Shown here in pieces: positions 1 to 7,843 of a DNA stretch of 21,017 nucleotides. Under the pieces are notes generated by a model. That model saw nothing but the letters and a program-made list of their open reading frames with translations. It was not told the origin of the DNA and searched no databases. Location of the stretch: contig BJOX01000156.1 in NCBI GenBank assembly GCA_009731375.1, positions 517,283 through 538,299 of the forward strand. The letters are read 5' to 3'. Position 1 is the stretch's first letter; every line of letters starts with the position of its first letter. A program made the position numbers and the translations under genes. The stretch is from Paulinella micropora (taxonomy: Eukaryota > Cercozoa > Imbricatea > Euglyphida).

Positions 1-18
1 TGCCTTCCATCGCCTTCT

Positions 19-276
19 TCAAAGAAGTAAGCATTCGTATATATGTGTCATATACCATCTATTATCACCATCACAGATTGAAGGCATTGCTTCATCAAAA
101 CTAACACACCAATCACTCATAGGTTTGTAAATACATTTAAATTTAGTATCTATACCTTTTTGAATACAATAAACACAACTTATATTCTTTTTTTCACTTA
201 TCCGTGAGTAAAAGTCGCAGGCAGTCCGCGAAAATATTTTGATTATTAAAAAGTTTATCAGTAGTAATATAACCAT
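19..276 (-). CDS. Possible small ORF at left edge, unknown
   Basis: This is an 85-codon open frame on the minus strand. Its ATG overlaps the ATG of the plus-strand gene at 275, so both cannot easily use the same promoter. The product would begin with a short hydrophobic stretch and then carry six scattered cysteines, two of them in a C-x-x-C spacing. I recognise no family. It could be a real viral gene transcribed away from the structural block, or chance in AT-rich DNA. No start-proximal box like those of the other genes is visible on this strand. Nothing else is recognisable in the first 270 bases. Confidence 0.2.
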   Translation of the reverse strand: MVILLLINFLIIKIFSRTACDFYSRISEKKNISCVYCIQKGIDTKFKCIYKPMSDWCVSFDEAMPSICDGDNRWYMTHIYECLLL

Positions 277-637
277 GACTGACTATAAATACCAAAAGAT
301 TATTTTTCTGAGCAATGATTTTGCTGGAGGAAGCAAAACATTTAATAAAAATATTCAAATGTCATTCACACCCACCAAAATGAATGTAAAATTTATCCAC
401 TATATGAACGACCAGACCGAAACCAAAACCAGAATTCTTTACATGGATAGAATTGGAATTATTGGAACATTTGCGGACAGCACTACAGCAAACATTTCAA
501 ATCTCGGTTATAATTTGGGTGTTGTCGGATGGACGGACGGACAATATACATTTAAAGTCCTTGAAACCGACAGCGGAAATATTGACACAGGAAATTTAGC
601 GGGAAGAATTGTTGTGTGTTTGGAATTTCTTGCTTAA
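275..637 (+). CDS. Hypothetical small viral protein, first of the structural block
   Basis: The frame encodes 120 aa from the ATG at 275. A longer frame begins at 239, but I prefer 275 because a TAATATA box ends 3 bases before it, as at other genes here. The protein is rich in Thr, Asn, Ile and Gly and looks beta-strand-rich, with no signal peptide or clear membrane segment. I recognise no family. Its stop (635-637) lies 8 bases before the ATPase ATG at 646, and the TAATATA box of the ATPase gene overlaps the space between them. This tight spacing and the shared strand suggest a virion or assembly protein expressed with the structural genes; that role is inference. Confidence 0.6.
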   Translation: MTDYKYQKIIFLSNDFAGGSKTFNKNIQMSFTPTKMNVKFIHYMNDQTETKTRILYMDRIGIIGTFADSTTANISNLGYNLGVVGWTDGQYTFKVLETDSGNIDTGNLAGRIVVCLEFLA

Positions 638-645
638 TAATATAT

Positions 646-1470
646 ATGATGCTTAAGATAAACAATGTCAAGGTGAAGCCAGTAAAACAAGAGGGTGATG
701 GAAACAAAAAAGCAAAAGGTTATAAATTATTCAATGAGCCGTATGCTAACATATTTTTGCTTGCCCGTAAGAAGAGCGGGAAAACAACAGCACTATTTGA
801 AATACTGAAACGGACAACAGACAGAAAAACCCGTATCGTTATTATCGCTTCAACAATCCACAAGGACTACATTTATAAAGCAATGGTTAAGCACTTTAAG
901 AACAGAGGCAACCCGATGGCAATATATACCTTTCTCAAATCGGATGGTGTAAATGTTATAGACTATGAATTAGACAAACTGAACAAACCAGACGAAGAGC
1001 AAGAAGGAGAAGTAAAACAGGACAAAGAAGAAATAGAGAAGCCACCATTTCTTTATTTTGGCAAAGAAGAAAAAAAGAAACAGAGCGCCACGGAGGCGAA
1101 AGAAAGGCCGAGTAAGTATATTACTCCAGAAGTTGTTTTTGTGCTCGATGACCTCGGAAGCGGATTAAGAGACAAATCTGTAAGTGATTTGTTAAAAAGG
1201 AACAGACACTATAAATCAAAGGTGATTATGTCTAGTCAGTATCTGAACGACCTACGACCAGAAGCCATTAAGCAGTTAGATTATTTGTTAATCTTTCCAA
1301 GCCAGTCTCAGGATAAAATGGAACTCGTGTATAAACACTTAGACTTATCTTTTGATTTTGATTACTTTCTTCAAAAGTATCACGAAGCAACAAAGGAGAG
1401 ATTTAATTTTCTTTATGTTTCAAGTGTTGATGATGAATTACGCAAAAACTTTGCTTATCGTCTTAAGTAA
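646..1470 (+). CDS. FtsK/HerA-type (A32-like) genome-packaging ATPase
   Basis: The product (274 aa from ATG 646) is the probable motor that pumps viral DNA into the capsid. A non-ATG frame reaches back to 616, but the ATG doublet at 646/649 sits directly after a TAATATA box. Walker A is ARKKSGKTT at residues about 40-48, with Ala where the first Gly is usual. Walker B is a hydrophobic run ending in DD at about 164-169. A downstream SSQYLNDLRPEAIKQLD segment fits the conserved Gln region of the family. Between the Walker motifs, residues about 110-160 form a Lys/Glu-rich, probably disordered insert. The size and the motif order fit packaging ATPases of Polinton-like viruses, adintoviruses and virophages. 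The frame is intact. I am confident of the ATPase family and less sure of the closest viral lineage. Confidence 0.85.
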   Translation: MMLKINNVKVKPVKQEGDGNKKAKGYKLFNEPYANIFLLARKKSGKTTALFEILKRTTDRKTRIVIIASTIHKDYIYKAMVKHFKNRGNPMAIYTFLKSDGVNVIDYELDKLNKPDEEQEGEVKQDKEEIEKPPFLYFGKEEKKKQSATEAKERPSKYITPEVVFVLDDLGSGLRDKSVSDLLKRNRHYKSKVIMSSQYLNDLRPEAIKQLDYLLIFPSQSQDKMELVYKHLDLSFDFDYFLQKYHEATKERFNFLYVSSVDDELRKNFAYRLK

Positions 1471-1510
1471 AAAAATAAAATTCGTAATTAATTATTTTTC
1501 TGTATTATAT

Positions 1511-1840
1511 ATGCCAGTATCACCAGTGATAATTTCACAACCATCAGGATATAACATCGGATACAATCCATCAATGCCACAGAAGGGAGGAAAAAAAGTA
1601 TCTCGGACAAGTCCGAGATTATCAAAGAAGAAGAGTGGTCAAAAGGGAGGAAAGATTAACTGGGCTAAGGTCGGAAAAACTGCCTTGGCTGTTAATAAAT
1701 TCCTTCGCGATAATAAGGTAATCTCTAGGACTGCGGGGGCGTTGAGTAGTGTTGGGGTGCCTTACGCTGGTAGTGTTAGTGCTACTGCCGCAAAACTTGG
1801 GTATGGTAAGCAACGAGGAGGTGCTGTAAAGTTCCGATGA
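1511..1840 (+). CDS. Small basic protein with Gly-Gly sites, core/pVI-pX-like
   Basis: The product is 109 aa from ATG 1511, which follows an AT-rich box (TATTATAT) directly. A frame open from 1352 overlaps the ATPase, and the upstream part is most likely not used. The protein is strongly basic and has three Gly-Gly sites in basic context: QKGGK near the N-terminus, QKGGK in the middle and KQRGGA near the C-terminus. These resemble sites cut by adenovirus-type proteases, and such a protease is encoded just downstream. The middle of the protein (about residues 50-95) is less charged and could form an amphipathic or membrane-active segment. By position and composition it resembles the small DNA-binding or membrane-lytic core proteins of adenovirus/adintovirus-like virions. 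That match is an inference from composition; I see no decisive motif. Confidence 0.55.
   Translation: MPVSPVIISQPSGYNIGYNPSMPQKGGKKVSRTSPRLSKKKSGQKGGKINWAKVGKTALAVNKFLRDNKVISRTAGALSSVGVPYAGSVSATAAKLGYGKQRGGAVKFR
1600..1619 (+). other. Perfect 9-bp inverted repeat inside the basic-protein gene
   Basis: ATCTCGGAC and GTCCGAGAT are perfect inverted copies separated by only AA. The element lies in the coding sequence of the basic protein, where it encodes part of a Ser/Arg-rich stretch. It would form a strong hairpin in RNA or a small cruciform in DNA. Its function is unknown. Confidence 0.7.
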
Positions 1841-1873
1841 AACATGTTTCATCAACTGCCCCGCTTGCGGGGC
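1836..1873 (+). terminator. Two adjacent hairpins at the 3' end of the basic-protein gene
   Basis: Positions 1836-1853 are a perfect 18-base palindrome (GATGAAACATGTTTCATC) that contains the TGA stop of the basic-protein gene at 1838-1840. Five bases on, 1858-1873 form GCCCCGC-TT-GCGGGGC, a GC-rich inverted repeat that stands out in AT-rich surroundings. Two structures in tandem straight after a stop suggest an mRNA 3'-end or transcription-termination signal between this gene and the next (ATG 1927). The structures are seen directly; the role is inferred. Confidence 0.5.
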
Positions 1874-1919
1874 TAAGTTCCGTTGAAGATATATTTTGTT
1901 TCTAGAAATATTTTTTTGA

Positions 1920-1926
1920 TAATATA
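1920..1926 (+). promoter_or_regulatory. TAATATA start-proximal box of structural genes (example)
   Basis: TAATATA ends immediately before ATG 1927 and is preceded by a T7 run. The same word occurs at 265-271 (ATG 275), 638-644 (ATG 646), 4024-4030 (ATG 4037) and 6519-6525 (ATG 6576). ATG 1511 has TATTATAT and the MCP gene has TGAATATA ~48 bases upstream. The repeated link to starts in one gene block suggests a late-type promoter or initiator. Confidence 0.45.
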
Positions 1927-2862
1927 ATGGGTTCGGCTAAGACTAAGAATGTGAAAAAGGCTAAGGTAAGACCCCCACGAGTTTATAGAAATAAGAGCGG
2001 AAGGCCGTATATTATCCAGAAGGGTAAAAAATATTATCTTAATTTTGGTAAGAAAACAAATGATTTAAGCACATTACAAATTGTTAAACTTTTTATGAAA
2101 TATATTAGCAAACCAAAGTCGCAAAGGGCTAGCCGCAAACCAAGAGAAAAAATAATCAAATCTGATTTCAATCGTCTTGAACACGAGAACCGAAACCAAA
2201 TACAAAGCAACTTACAAAAGAAATATGAGTTAATACATGACGAGGAAGAAAAGGAAAAGAAGAAAAGGGAGGATTTAGAAGAAGAAAAGAAAAGGCTAGA
2301 ACGAAAAGACGTAGCAGATGCGAAGGAAAGGCAGGATGAGTTAGCAAGGATACACCGCAATGAACTATCAGATATTAAGGAACGACAAGAACAAAAAGAC
2401 AGAGAACTAAGAAGGGAGCAAAAACTCATAGAGGATGTAAAATATGAAGAAGACAGAAAAAATAGAATACAAGCATTGCCACCGCCACCGCAATATCAAT
2501 ATATTATGCCACCACAATTTGGACAGCCACAACAAGCACCATATCTCCAACCAGTTGGAGATAATCCATTAGGAGCACCGCCACAAGCACCACCATTAGC
2601 ACCACCATTTGGAGCACCACCACAAGCACCAGCCTTACCTAATTTAGGAGATGAAGCACCATTGAAAACGAAAGAGCAATATGAGGAAGAAAAAAAGCAA
2701 AAGCAGAAAGATATTGAAACACTGAAATTAGCAGGATATACAGATAATTTCATAATAAAAAAAGAGTCTCAAAGACTTACAAAAAACCAGTCAAGATATT
2801 CAGATGGCTATAGCCACGGCAACGTCTTTAGAAGAACAGAAAAAATTAGCAGAAGAATATAA
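1927..2862 (+). CDS. Basic N-terminus, coiled-coil and Pro-rich protein; probably the front part of the protease gene
   Basis: The frame encodes 311 aa from ATG 1927, directly after a TAATATA box. The N-terminus is very basic and contains a compact region with RPYIIQKGKKYYLN. Residues about 85-185 are a dense Glu/Lys/Arg coiled coil. Residues about 190-245 are Pro/Gln/Ala-rich with repeats of the type APPQAP. The last ~30 residues, after an A7 run at 2757-2763, are unlike the rest. At the same run the +1 frame becomes open (from 2759) and carries on a Lys/Glu-rich helical pattern into the protease. The most likely reading is one long structural-protein/protease gene with a single-base shift. 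Two genuinely overlapping genes, or a programmed shift at the A-run, are alternatives. Confidence 0.6.
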   Translation: MGSAKTKNVKKAKVRPPRVYRNKSGRPYIIQKGKKYYLNFGKKTNDLSTLQIVKLFMKYISKPKSQRASRKPREKIIKSDFNRLEHENRNQIQSNLQKKYELIHDEEEKEKKKREDLEEEKKRLERKDVADAKERQDELARIHRNELSDIKERQEQKDRELRREQKLIEDVKYEEDRKNRIQALPPPPQYQYIMPPQFGQPQQAPYLQPVGDNPLGAPPQAPPLAPPFGAPPQAPALPNLGDEAPLKTKEQYEEEKKQKQKDIETLKLAGYTDNFIIKKESQRLTKNQSRYSDGYSHGNVFRRTEKISRRI

Positions 2863-4009
2863 AGAAAAACTTGAAAAGGAAAAAAAGAAAGCGGAAGAAA
2901 AGGGTAAGCATCTTGAAAATTTACAAATTAATCAATTTTTAATCTCTGGATTTTCAAAAACTTATCACCCAACCATTACCATAAAAGAGTTAGCACAGGC
3001 TTTAAAAAAGAGACTAGATAATGATGGTCATAACAAATTAAATTACAAAGACACTTCAAAGTGGATTATTAACATGATTAAAAGGTTTAATATTGATGTT
3101 GGAAGTGAGGTGAAAAACGTAAAAAGAAAAGTGGCGGATTATGCTAGATATGAAGAGTATATGGGTATTACTGAACAAAAAGGTAGTGGAGCGAAGACAT
3201 TAGATGAATTAATTGATAAGGTATTTTCAATAGCGAAAATAAAAAAATACTTAGCCAGCAAAGATTGGAAACACACAATGAACAAACATGATTTTGTAAA
3301 TACTCTAACTAGCAAAATGACAATAGACCCAAATGTGGATAAACAAGTTTCAGCGGATTTAAATGTTGAGGAAGGTATGCCCCAACCGCTACCCCCGAGC
3401 GTCGCGGATACAGCCATACCCCCGAGCGTCGCGGAGACACCAGAGCAACCACCAAATATCCAATTAGTTGGAGATAACGAGCAACAGCAAGAGCAACCAC
3501 AGCAAGATGGAGAGGGGCGGGGATTAATGACTAATGAAATAGATGATATAATGAAAAAATATGGATGGTATCTCGGAGCGATAGCCAGTGATGAAATCTA
3601 CAAACTAAATCCAGAAAAAAGAAAGCGATACGGATTTATTATGAATTTAGATAATCACAAACAAGCGGGGTCTCATTGGATTGCTATATGGGTAAGTCTG
3701 GATAAAGACAGGTCAGTGGAAGTGTATGGCTCATTAGCGCTTTACCAACCAACGGAAGACTTTCAACAACAAATGAAACGACTAATTGACAAAAGCCACC
3801 CAAGCACATACCTGCTTATGAAGGATAATCAAGTAAAGCAACAATCAAACACCTCGGACACGTGCGGTTGGCATAGTATTAGATTTTTAATGGAGCGAGC
3901 GAAAGGCAACCGCTTTAAGTTTAGTTCGGGTTTCACAGACTTAAAAGAAGAAGAAGCGGAGAAATTAAAAGCACAGAATGGGTATGGTAATTTTGATACA
4001 TACATATAA
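2759..4009 (+). CDS. Adenain/Ulp1-like cysteine protease with helical N-terminal extension
   Basis: The frame is open from 2759; the first ATG is at 2804 (401 aa). No AT-rich start box precedes that ATG, which supports continuity with the upstream coiled-coil frame. From ATG 2804, residues 1-60 are a Lys/Glu helix. A mixed region follows, and about 195-235 is a Pro/Gln linker that includes two copies of PPSVA. The C-terminal domain (about 240-401) is the protease: GSHWIAIW gives the catalytic His (291), QSNTSDTCG gives the oxyanion Gln (347) and nucleophile Cys (354). Where the family usually has an acidic residue in a D-S-x-G setting, this protein reads VEVYGSLA (E306, G309), so the acid may be displaced or lost. 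Such proteases mature capsid proteins at Gly-Gly-type sites, and candidate sites occur in the basic protein at 1511. Confidence 0.7.
   Translation, partial: KKSLKDLQKTSQDIQMAIATATSLEEQKKLAEEYKEKLEKEKKKAEEKGKHLENLQINQFLISGFSKTYHPTITIKELAQALKKRLDNDGHNKLNYKDTSKWIINMIKRFNIDVGSEVKNVKRKVADYARYEEYMGITEQKGSGAKTLDELIDKVFSIAKIKKYLASKDWKHTMNKHDFVNTLTSKMTIDPNVDKQVSADLNVEEGMPQPLPPSVADTAIPPSVAETPEQPPNIQLVGDNEQQQEQPQQDGEGRGLMTNEIDDIMKKYGWYLGAIASDEIYKLNPEKRKRYGFIMNLDNHKQAGSHWIAIWVSLDKDRSVEVYGSLALYQPTEDFQQQMKRLIDKSHPSTYLLMKDNQVKQQSNTSDTCGWHSIRFLMERAKGNRFKFSSGFTDLKEEEAEKLKAQNGYGNFDTYI
3391..3435 (+). repeat. Two exact 18-bp GC-rich direct repeats in the linker of the protease gene
   Basis: ACCCCCGAGCGTCGCGGA occurs at 3391-3408 and again at 3418-3435 without mismatch, 27 bases apart and in the same frame. 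Both copies encode PPSVA followed by D or E. The identity and the GC content stand out in an AT-rich gene and suggest a recent in-frame duplication. Confidence 0.8.
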
Positions 4010-4036
4010 AAGATATTTATCTATAATATACGCATC

Positions 4037-4845
4037 ATGGAGTATAAGGAGGAAAAAGTTCTGGTATCTATTACATAAATAGTAAAAACAGAATAACTGG
4101 CACAGATAGCGACTTTACACACGAAATAAACTTAAAATCACTGGACAATCCCACACATTGTAAAATTCTTCATATTTACATTCCAAAGTCATATTACTCT
4201 GTGGCTTCGCCATATAATACTTTTACACTTAGCGAAGACGGGTATGAGGCTTTAATTACGATACCTGAGGGAAACTACACAATGAACAATCTAAAAAATA
4301 AGTTGTCGGAGGTGCTAACCGCAGACAGCCCAAATAATTATACTTATGTCGTCTCAAGTAATAATACAAACATAGAACCAGAAGATGGCAAATTAACATT
4401 CAGTGTGTCAGAGAATAAAGATATTCAACCGCGATTTATATTTGATGGTGATACCCGTATTCACGAGGTAATGGGGTTTGATAGAAATTCAACATATTTC
4501 TTTACTAATGATTTTATTAAATCGCCAAATGTAATTATTTTAACTGGTGAAAAGACTTTATACCTTCAATCGGGCTTAGTTGGTGAAGGAGATAATCACG
4601 TGCTACAAGAAATATACACTGCCAACGAAATACCATTTGGAGCCGTTATATACGACGGAAGCGGGTCTGAGTATGGTAAGAAATTATCAACCAGTTCAAA
4701 TAATGTATTTAGGTTTTATCTTACAGACGAAAACGATCAGGCTATAAATCTTAATGGTTTGGGTATTGTAATGACTTTGTTGATTTACAGAGAGACTAAT
4801 TATTTTAATTTATTTACATCCTTTTTTCAATTTGTTAAAATCTAG
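4037..4845 (+). pseudogene. Penton-like minor capsid protein, start out of frame
   Basis: The coding frame runs without interruption from 4048 to the stop at 4845 (265 codons) but has no in-frame ATG near its beginning; the first in-frame ATG is about 80 codons in. The natural start is ATG 4037, preceded by a TAATATA box at 4024-4030. That ATG is in another frame, which ends at 4076-4078, while the main frame has a stop at 4045-4047. A one-base change between about 4040 and 4048 therefore separates start and body. The body is beta-rich. Its C-terminal part, with INLNGLGIVMTLLIYRE, resembles the end of minor capsid (penton, single-jelly-roll) proteins of Polinton-like viruses, which form the capsid vertices. 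The position between protease and MCP fits. An assembly error could also cause the shift. Confidence 0.55.
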
Positions 4846-4938
4846 GTAATTTAATTAATTTTTGATTTAATTATTTTTTTCTATGAATATATTTGTGTAT
4901 TAATCAACTTACACTACTGCCTAAAAATCAAAAACAAA

Positions 4939-6426
4939 ATGCCAACTCAACACGGAGGCGAATTAGACTTCAGTAAGACTGATTATATCAGTGCTTCTTA
5001 TCGTTTGAATAAACTTGCTCCACGTGAGGGCTCTGGAACCTTTGAGGTCACCACTGCTGGTGGGCAAGAACGATCATTTGACCTTATCAGTCGCCCGTTC
5101 AATCTCGCCCGCTCTTATTTGAGTTTTACTTATACTATGAGAGCAGCGGGCGCCAACACTTATTCAATAATTTTTATGGACTGCCTTTCACAAATTAGCC
5201 AGATACAACTTCAGACCCGTAGCGGTGTTTATCTGTGCGACCTTAACCATCTTAGAATGGTAACTAAGATGCTCTGGAAACCAGAAATGAGTTTGAAGGA
5301 TTTCTTAGACCTTCCTAACCACGGCGATGCTAGTGGTTGGGGGTGTATGCTCCAAAAGTGTAATGCTAACGGCTTGATTAACGTTAGTGTTGTTGAAGCA
5401 ACTAGAACAGCCTTTCGTGCGGCTGCCGATGGTAATAACGATGTTGCGGCCGCAACTCAGGGTCTATTGCGTGAGCCAGTGATTTCTGCTCGTCGTCATG
5501 ATGATGCTGCTCTAACGACTGGAGTTGGAGCACTATCTGCCGTAAATGTTAATTACAATGAGGCGAAGTATCTTGTGGGAAGTGGAGCGAATGCCGCTTT
5601 GGCCATTAATGTTAAAATTCCTTTGGGTATGATTATTAACACTATTTTCGCACTTGATAAGACTATTATGTTTCCAGAAATTTTGACTATGCGGATTGTG
5701 TGGGGTGCTACTGACAGAACCGGTTATACGGTGACGAATGGTGCCGCTACTTGTCTTAGCACTGCTTATCTTGCCGCGCTAAATGCTACCATGCCTATGG
5801 CTGTATCTGCTGATGTCACCAATCTTGCCTTGTTTCTTGCGGTTGAAACGAACCCTGATGTCATTCAATCAATCCAGCAGAAGATTGCTAGCCCCGAAGG
5901 CATGAACTTCAATATTGATTATCCCTATGTTTATAAGAATACTACACAAGCAAGCACAAGCCAAAACATTATTATGCGATTTGACAGAGGTCATGGTCGC
6001 CGTTTGAAGAAGATTTATCACTCTGTTTTTAACACAGAAGAAAGAAAGAACACAGCCTATGACAACGATAATCGTGGCGCTACTAAGGTTGTCAATTTTT
6101 ACACTACTCTGGATGGTTCCCGCCAGCAAGAATTCAACATTGACACAGCGAGCGAAGAAGACTATATGTACTTGAAGCCAAAGGTTGAGGGTTCGGCCTT
6201 GTTGAATAACGATGTGTATAAATACAATTGGTTCTGGGTTGATGCTTGGGATAATACCCGCCCGCTATGGAGCAAAGACCAAAATGAAATCAGCGGTTTA
6301 AGTCTTGATACTGAGCGACGATGGGAGTTTATTGCGACCACCGCGAATGCCGCCTACAACCACTACACCGTGGCCATTACTCAGCGGGAGGTACAGGTTA
6401 AGGCAAATATGATTACGATCTCATAG
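4939..6426 (+). CDS. Major capsid protein, double-jelly-roll type
   Basis: The frame encodes 495 aa from ATG 4939, intact. It should form the hexon-like trimer of the icosahedral capsid. The N-terminus carries RPFNLARSYLSF, typical of the first strand region of these capsid proteins. The second half has a region with YHSVFNTEERKNTAYDNDN followed by VVNFYTTLDG, then a YKYNWFWVDAW segment, an arrangement I associate with MCPs of Polinton-like viruses and their relatives. Base composition is less AT-rich than the neighbours, as expected for a highly expressed gene. It is preceded by a ~90-base leader with a T-run and TGAATATA, but no exact TAATATA box. The gene order protease, penton, MCP supports the call. 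The lineage within the group needs a profile search. Confidence 0.8.
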   Translation: MPTQHGGELDFSKTDYISASYRLNKLAPREGSGTFEVTTAGGQERSFDLISRPFNLARSYLSFTYTMRAAGANTYSIIFMDCLSQISQIQLQTRSGVYLCDLNHLRMVTKMLWKPEMSLKDFLDLPNHGDASGWGCMLQKCNANGLINVSVVEATRTAFRAAADGNNDVAAATQGLLREPVISARRHDDAALTTGVGALSAVNVNYNEAKYLVGSGANAALAINVKIPLGMIINTIFALDKTIMFPEILTMRIVWGATDRTGYTVTNGAATCLSTAYLAALNATMPMAVSADVTNLALFLAVETNPDVIQSIQQKIASPEGMNFNIDYPYVYKNTTQASTSQNIIMRFDRGHGRRLKKIYHSVFNTEERKNTAYDNDNRGATKVVNFYTTLDGSRQQEFNIDTASEEDYMYLKPKVEGSALLNNDVYKYNWFWVDAWDNTRPLWSKDQNEISGLSLDTERRWEFIATTANAAYNHYTVAITQREVQVKANMITIS

Positions 6427-6439
6427 ATATTTGTAAATC

Positions 6440-6472
6440 CACACTCTCATTCGTTTCACTCATTCTCGTGTG
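6440..6472 (+). terminator. Hairpin-like 3' element after the MCP gene
   Basis: CACAC (6440-6444) pairs with GTGTG (6468-6472), and a T-run follows. Between them CTCATTC occurs twice (6446-6452 and 6459-6465). The element starts 14 bases after the MCP stop. It may mark the 3' end of the MCP transcript; this is inferred from position. Confidence 0.35.
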
Positions 6473-6533
6473 TTTTTCAAACATCGATGTTTAATAAAAT
6501 ATTTTTTTTTAATGTTAATAATATAAGCATTTC

Positions 6534-6572
6534 GAGAATAAACGAAAGTGCGAAGCACGAAGTGAAATTCTC
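6534..6572 (+). other. Inverted repeat in the leader of the fibre-like gene
   Basis: GAGAAT (6534-6539) and ATTCTC (6567-6572) are inverted copies. Between them GTGC-GAA-GCAC (6548-6558) forms an inner hairpin. The whole structure ends 3 bases before ATG 6576 and follows the TAATATA box at 6519-6525, so it would lie in the 5' leader of the transcript. The segment CGAGAAT here is also the complement of ATTCTCG in the hairpin element after the MCP gene. Confidence 0.45.
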
Positions 6573-6575
6573 AAA

Positions 6576-7810
6576 ATGCATCAGAGAAACTTAATCGCAC
6601 AAAATCCTGACGGCGAATTTATAAATGTCAGTGCTGGATATGATGGCAATATTGAAACTAATAATTCAAAAACCGCTTTTGGCGAAGCAGTAGTAGGTCA
6701 ATTAACACCAGTATTACAAGAAATCTTTCCATATACCATTAATACTAGGATATGGACAAAAACAGAAACAAAATCGTCTGTGTCATTTTTGAATAATATG
6801 GCTGAATTGAAAACAACTGCTAATGCTACGGCAGATGCTGGATTAGTAAGTAAAAGGAGAATAAAATATAGAACTGGAATGGGTGTCCTTGCCCGCTTTA
6901 CTGCTATATGGACAACGGATGATACAAAAGATTACTATTCATTTATTGGAATAGGAAATGACCTTAACGATGGATTTTATTTTTACAAAAATCAAGCAGG
7001 AATGAATATCGCGCATTGTGCGGGAGGTGTTGTAGATTATATTGACCAAGTAGATTGGGACGACCCTTGCGATGGAAATTATGCTATGCCAGACTTAGAC
7101 TGGAGCAAAGGAAATGTATTTCAAATTCAATTTCAGTATCTCGGGTTTGGTGCTATTAAGTTTTCAATTGAAAATCCCATAACAGGATTATTTCAATTAG
7201 TTCATATGATTGAATATGCGAATGCTAATACTGGTGTAAGCCTGCGAAATACAACATTACCTTTTACGGCAGTCATGAGAAATGATGCAAAGACTGGAAT
7301 ACAAATTCTTAAAACAGCGAGTGCCAGTTTATTCATTGAAGGAACGAATACTATTAATACCAGCATAACAAACGAAGTGGAAGGAAGTAAAGCATCAAAC
7401 ACCACTGAAAGTCCTATTATTAGTATAAGAAATAAAACAACATTTGATGCGGGCGGTGCTAATTTAGCAAATTATTCAAATGTTTATCCCACTTTGATAA
7501 GTATTACAAATGAAGATACTAAGTCGAATGTTGTCAGAATGGTATTAAATGGAACGCTAACTGGAGCGGGTTTTGCGGATGTTGATTCTAAGTACTCAAT
7601 TGTAGATACTGACACAAAGGCGAGTGCTATTGCAAACTGAACAACAATTTTTAAACTATATGTTAATTCTCAATCAACTCAACAAATCAATCTTAGAAGT
7701 TATGACATATACCTATCACCGAGTGATGTATTGACTTTTACACAGAAGTCTGTCTCTGCTGGTGGAGGAGGAAATATCAATATTATTGCTAACTTCATAG
7801 AAGACCAATA
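6576..7810 (+). pseudogene. Fibre-like surface protein with an in-frame TGA
   Basis: From ATG 6576 the frame encodes 354 aa up to a TGA at 7638-7640. The same frame then stays open for 56 more codons, to a TAA at 7809-7811. The extra segment has a Gly-rich stretch near its end (AGGGGNINI) followed by a short hydrophobic end, as expected of a structural beta protein, so the TGA is probably a nonsense mutation. The body is beta-rich with many Thr, Asn and Ile residues, without signal peptide or membrane segment. Its position right after the MCP and its composition suggest a virion surface or fibre component; I see no decisive domain. Suppression or recoding of TGA is possible but has no supporting signal that I can see. 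Confidence 0.45.
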
Positions 7811-7843
7811 AAGCAAAAAAATTTTATGAAAAACGATGTGATA

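Noticed and set aside
2034-2429. Minus-strand frame of 131 codons rich in Ser and Phe
   Set aside because: It is the antisense of the Lys/Glu coiled coil on the plus strand; its composition follows from the opposite strand.
7638-7640. TGA read as selenocysteine or as a non-standard code
   Set aside because: No other gene here contains an in-frame TGA and no supporting RNA element was seen; a nonsense change is simpler.
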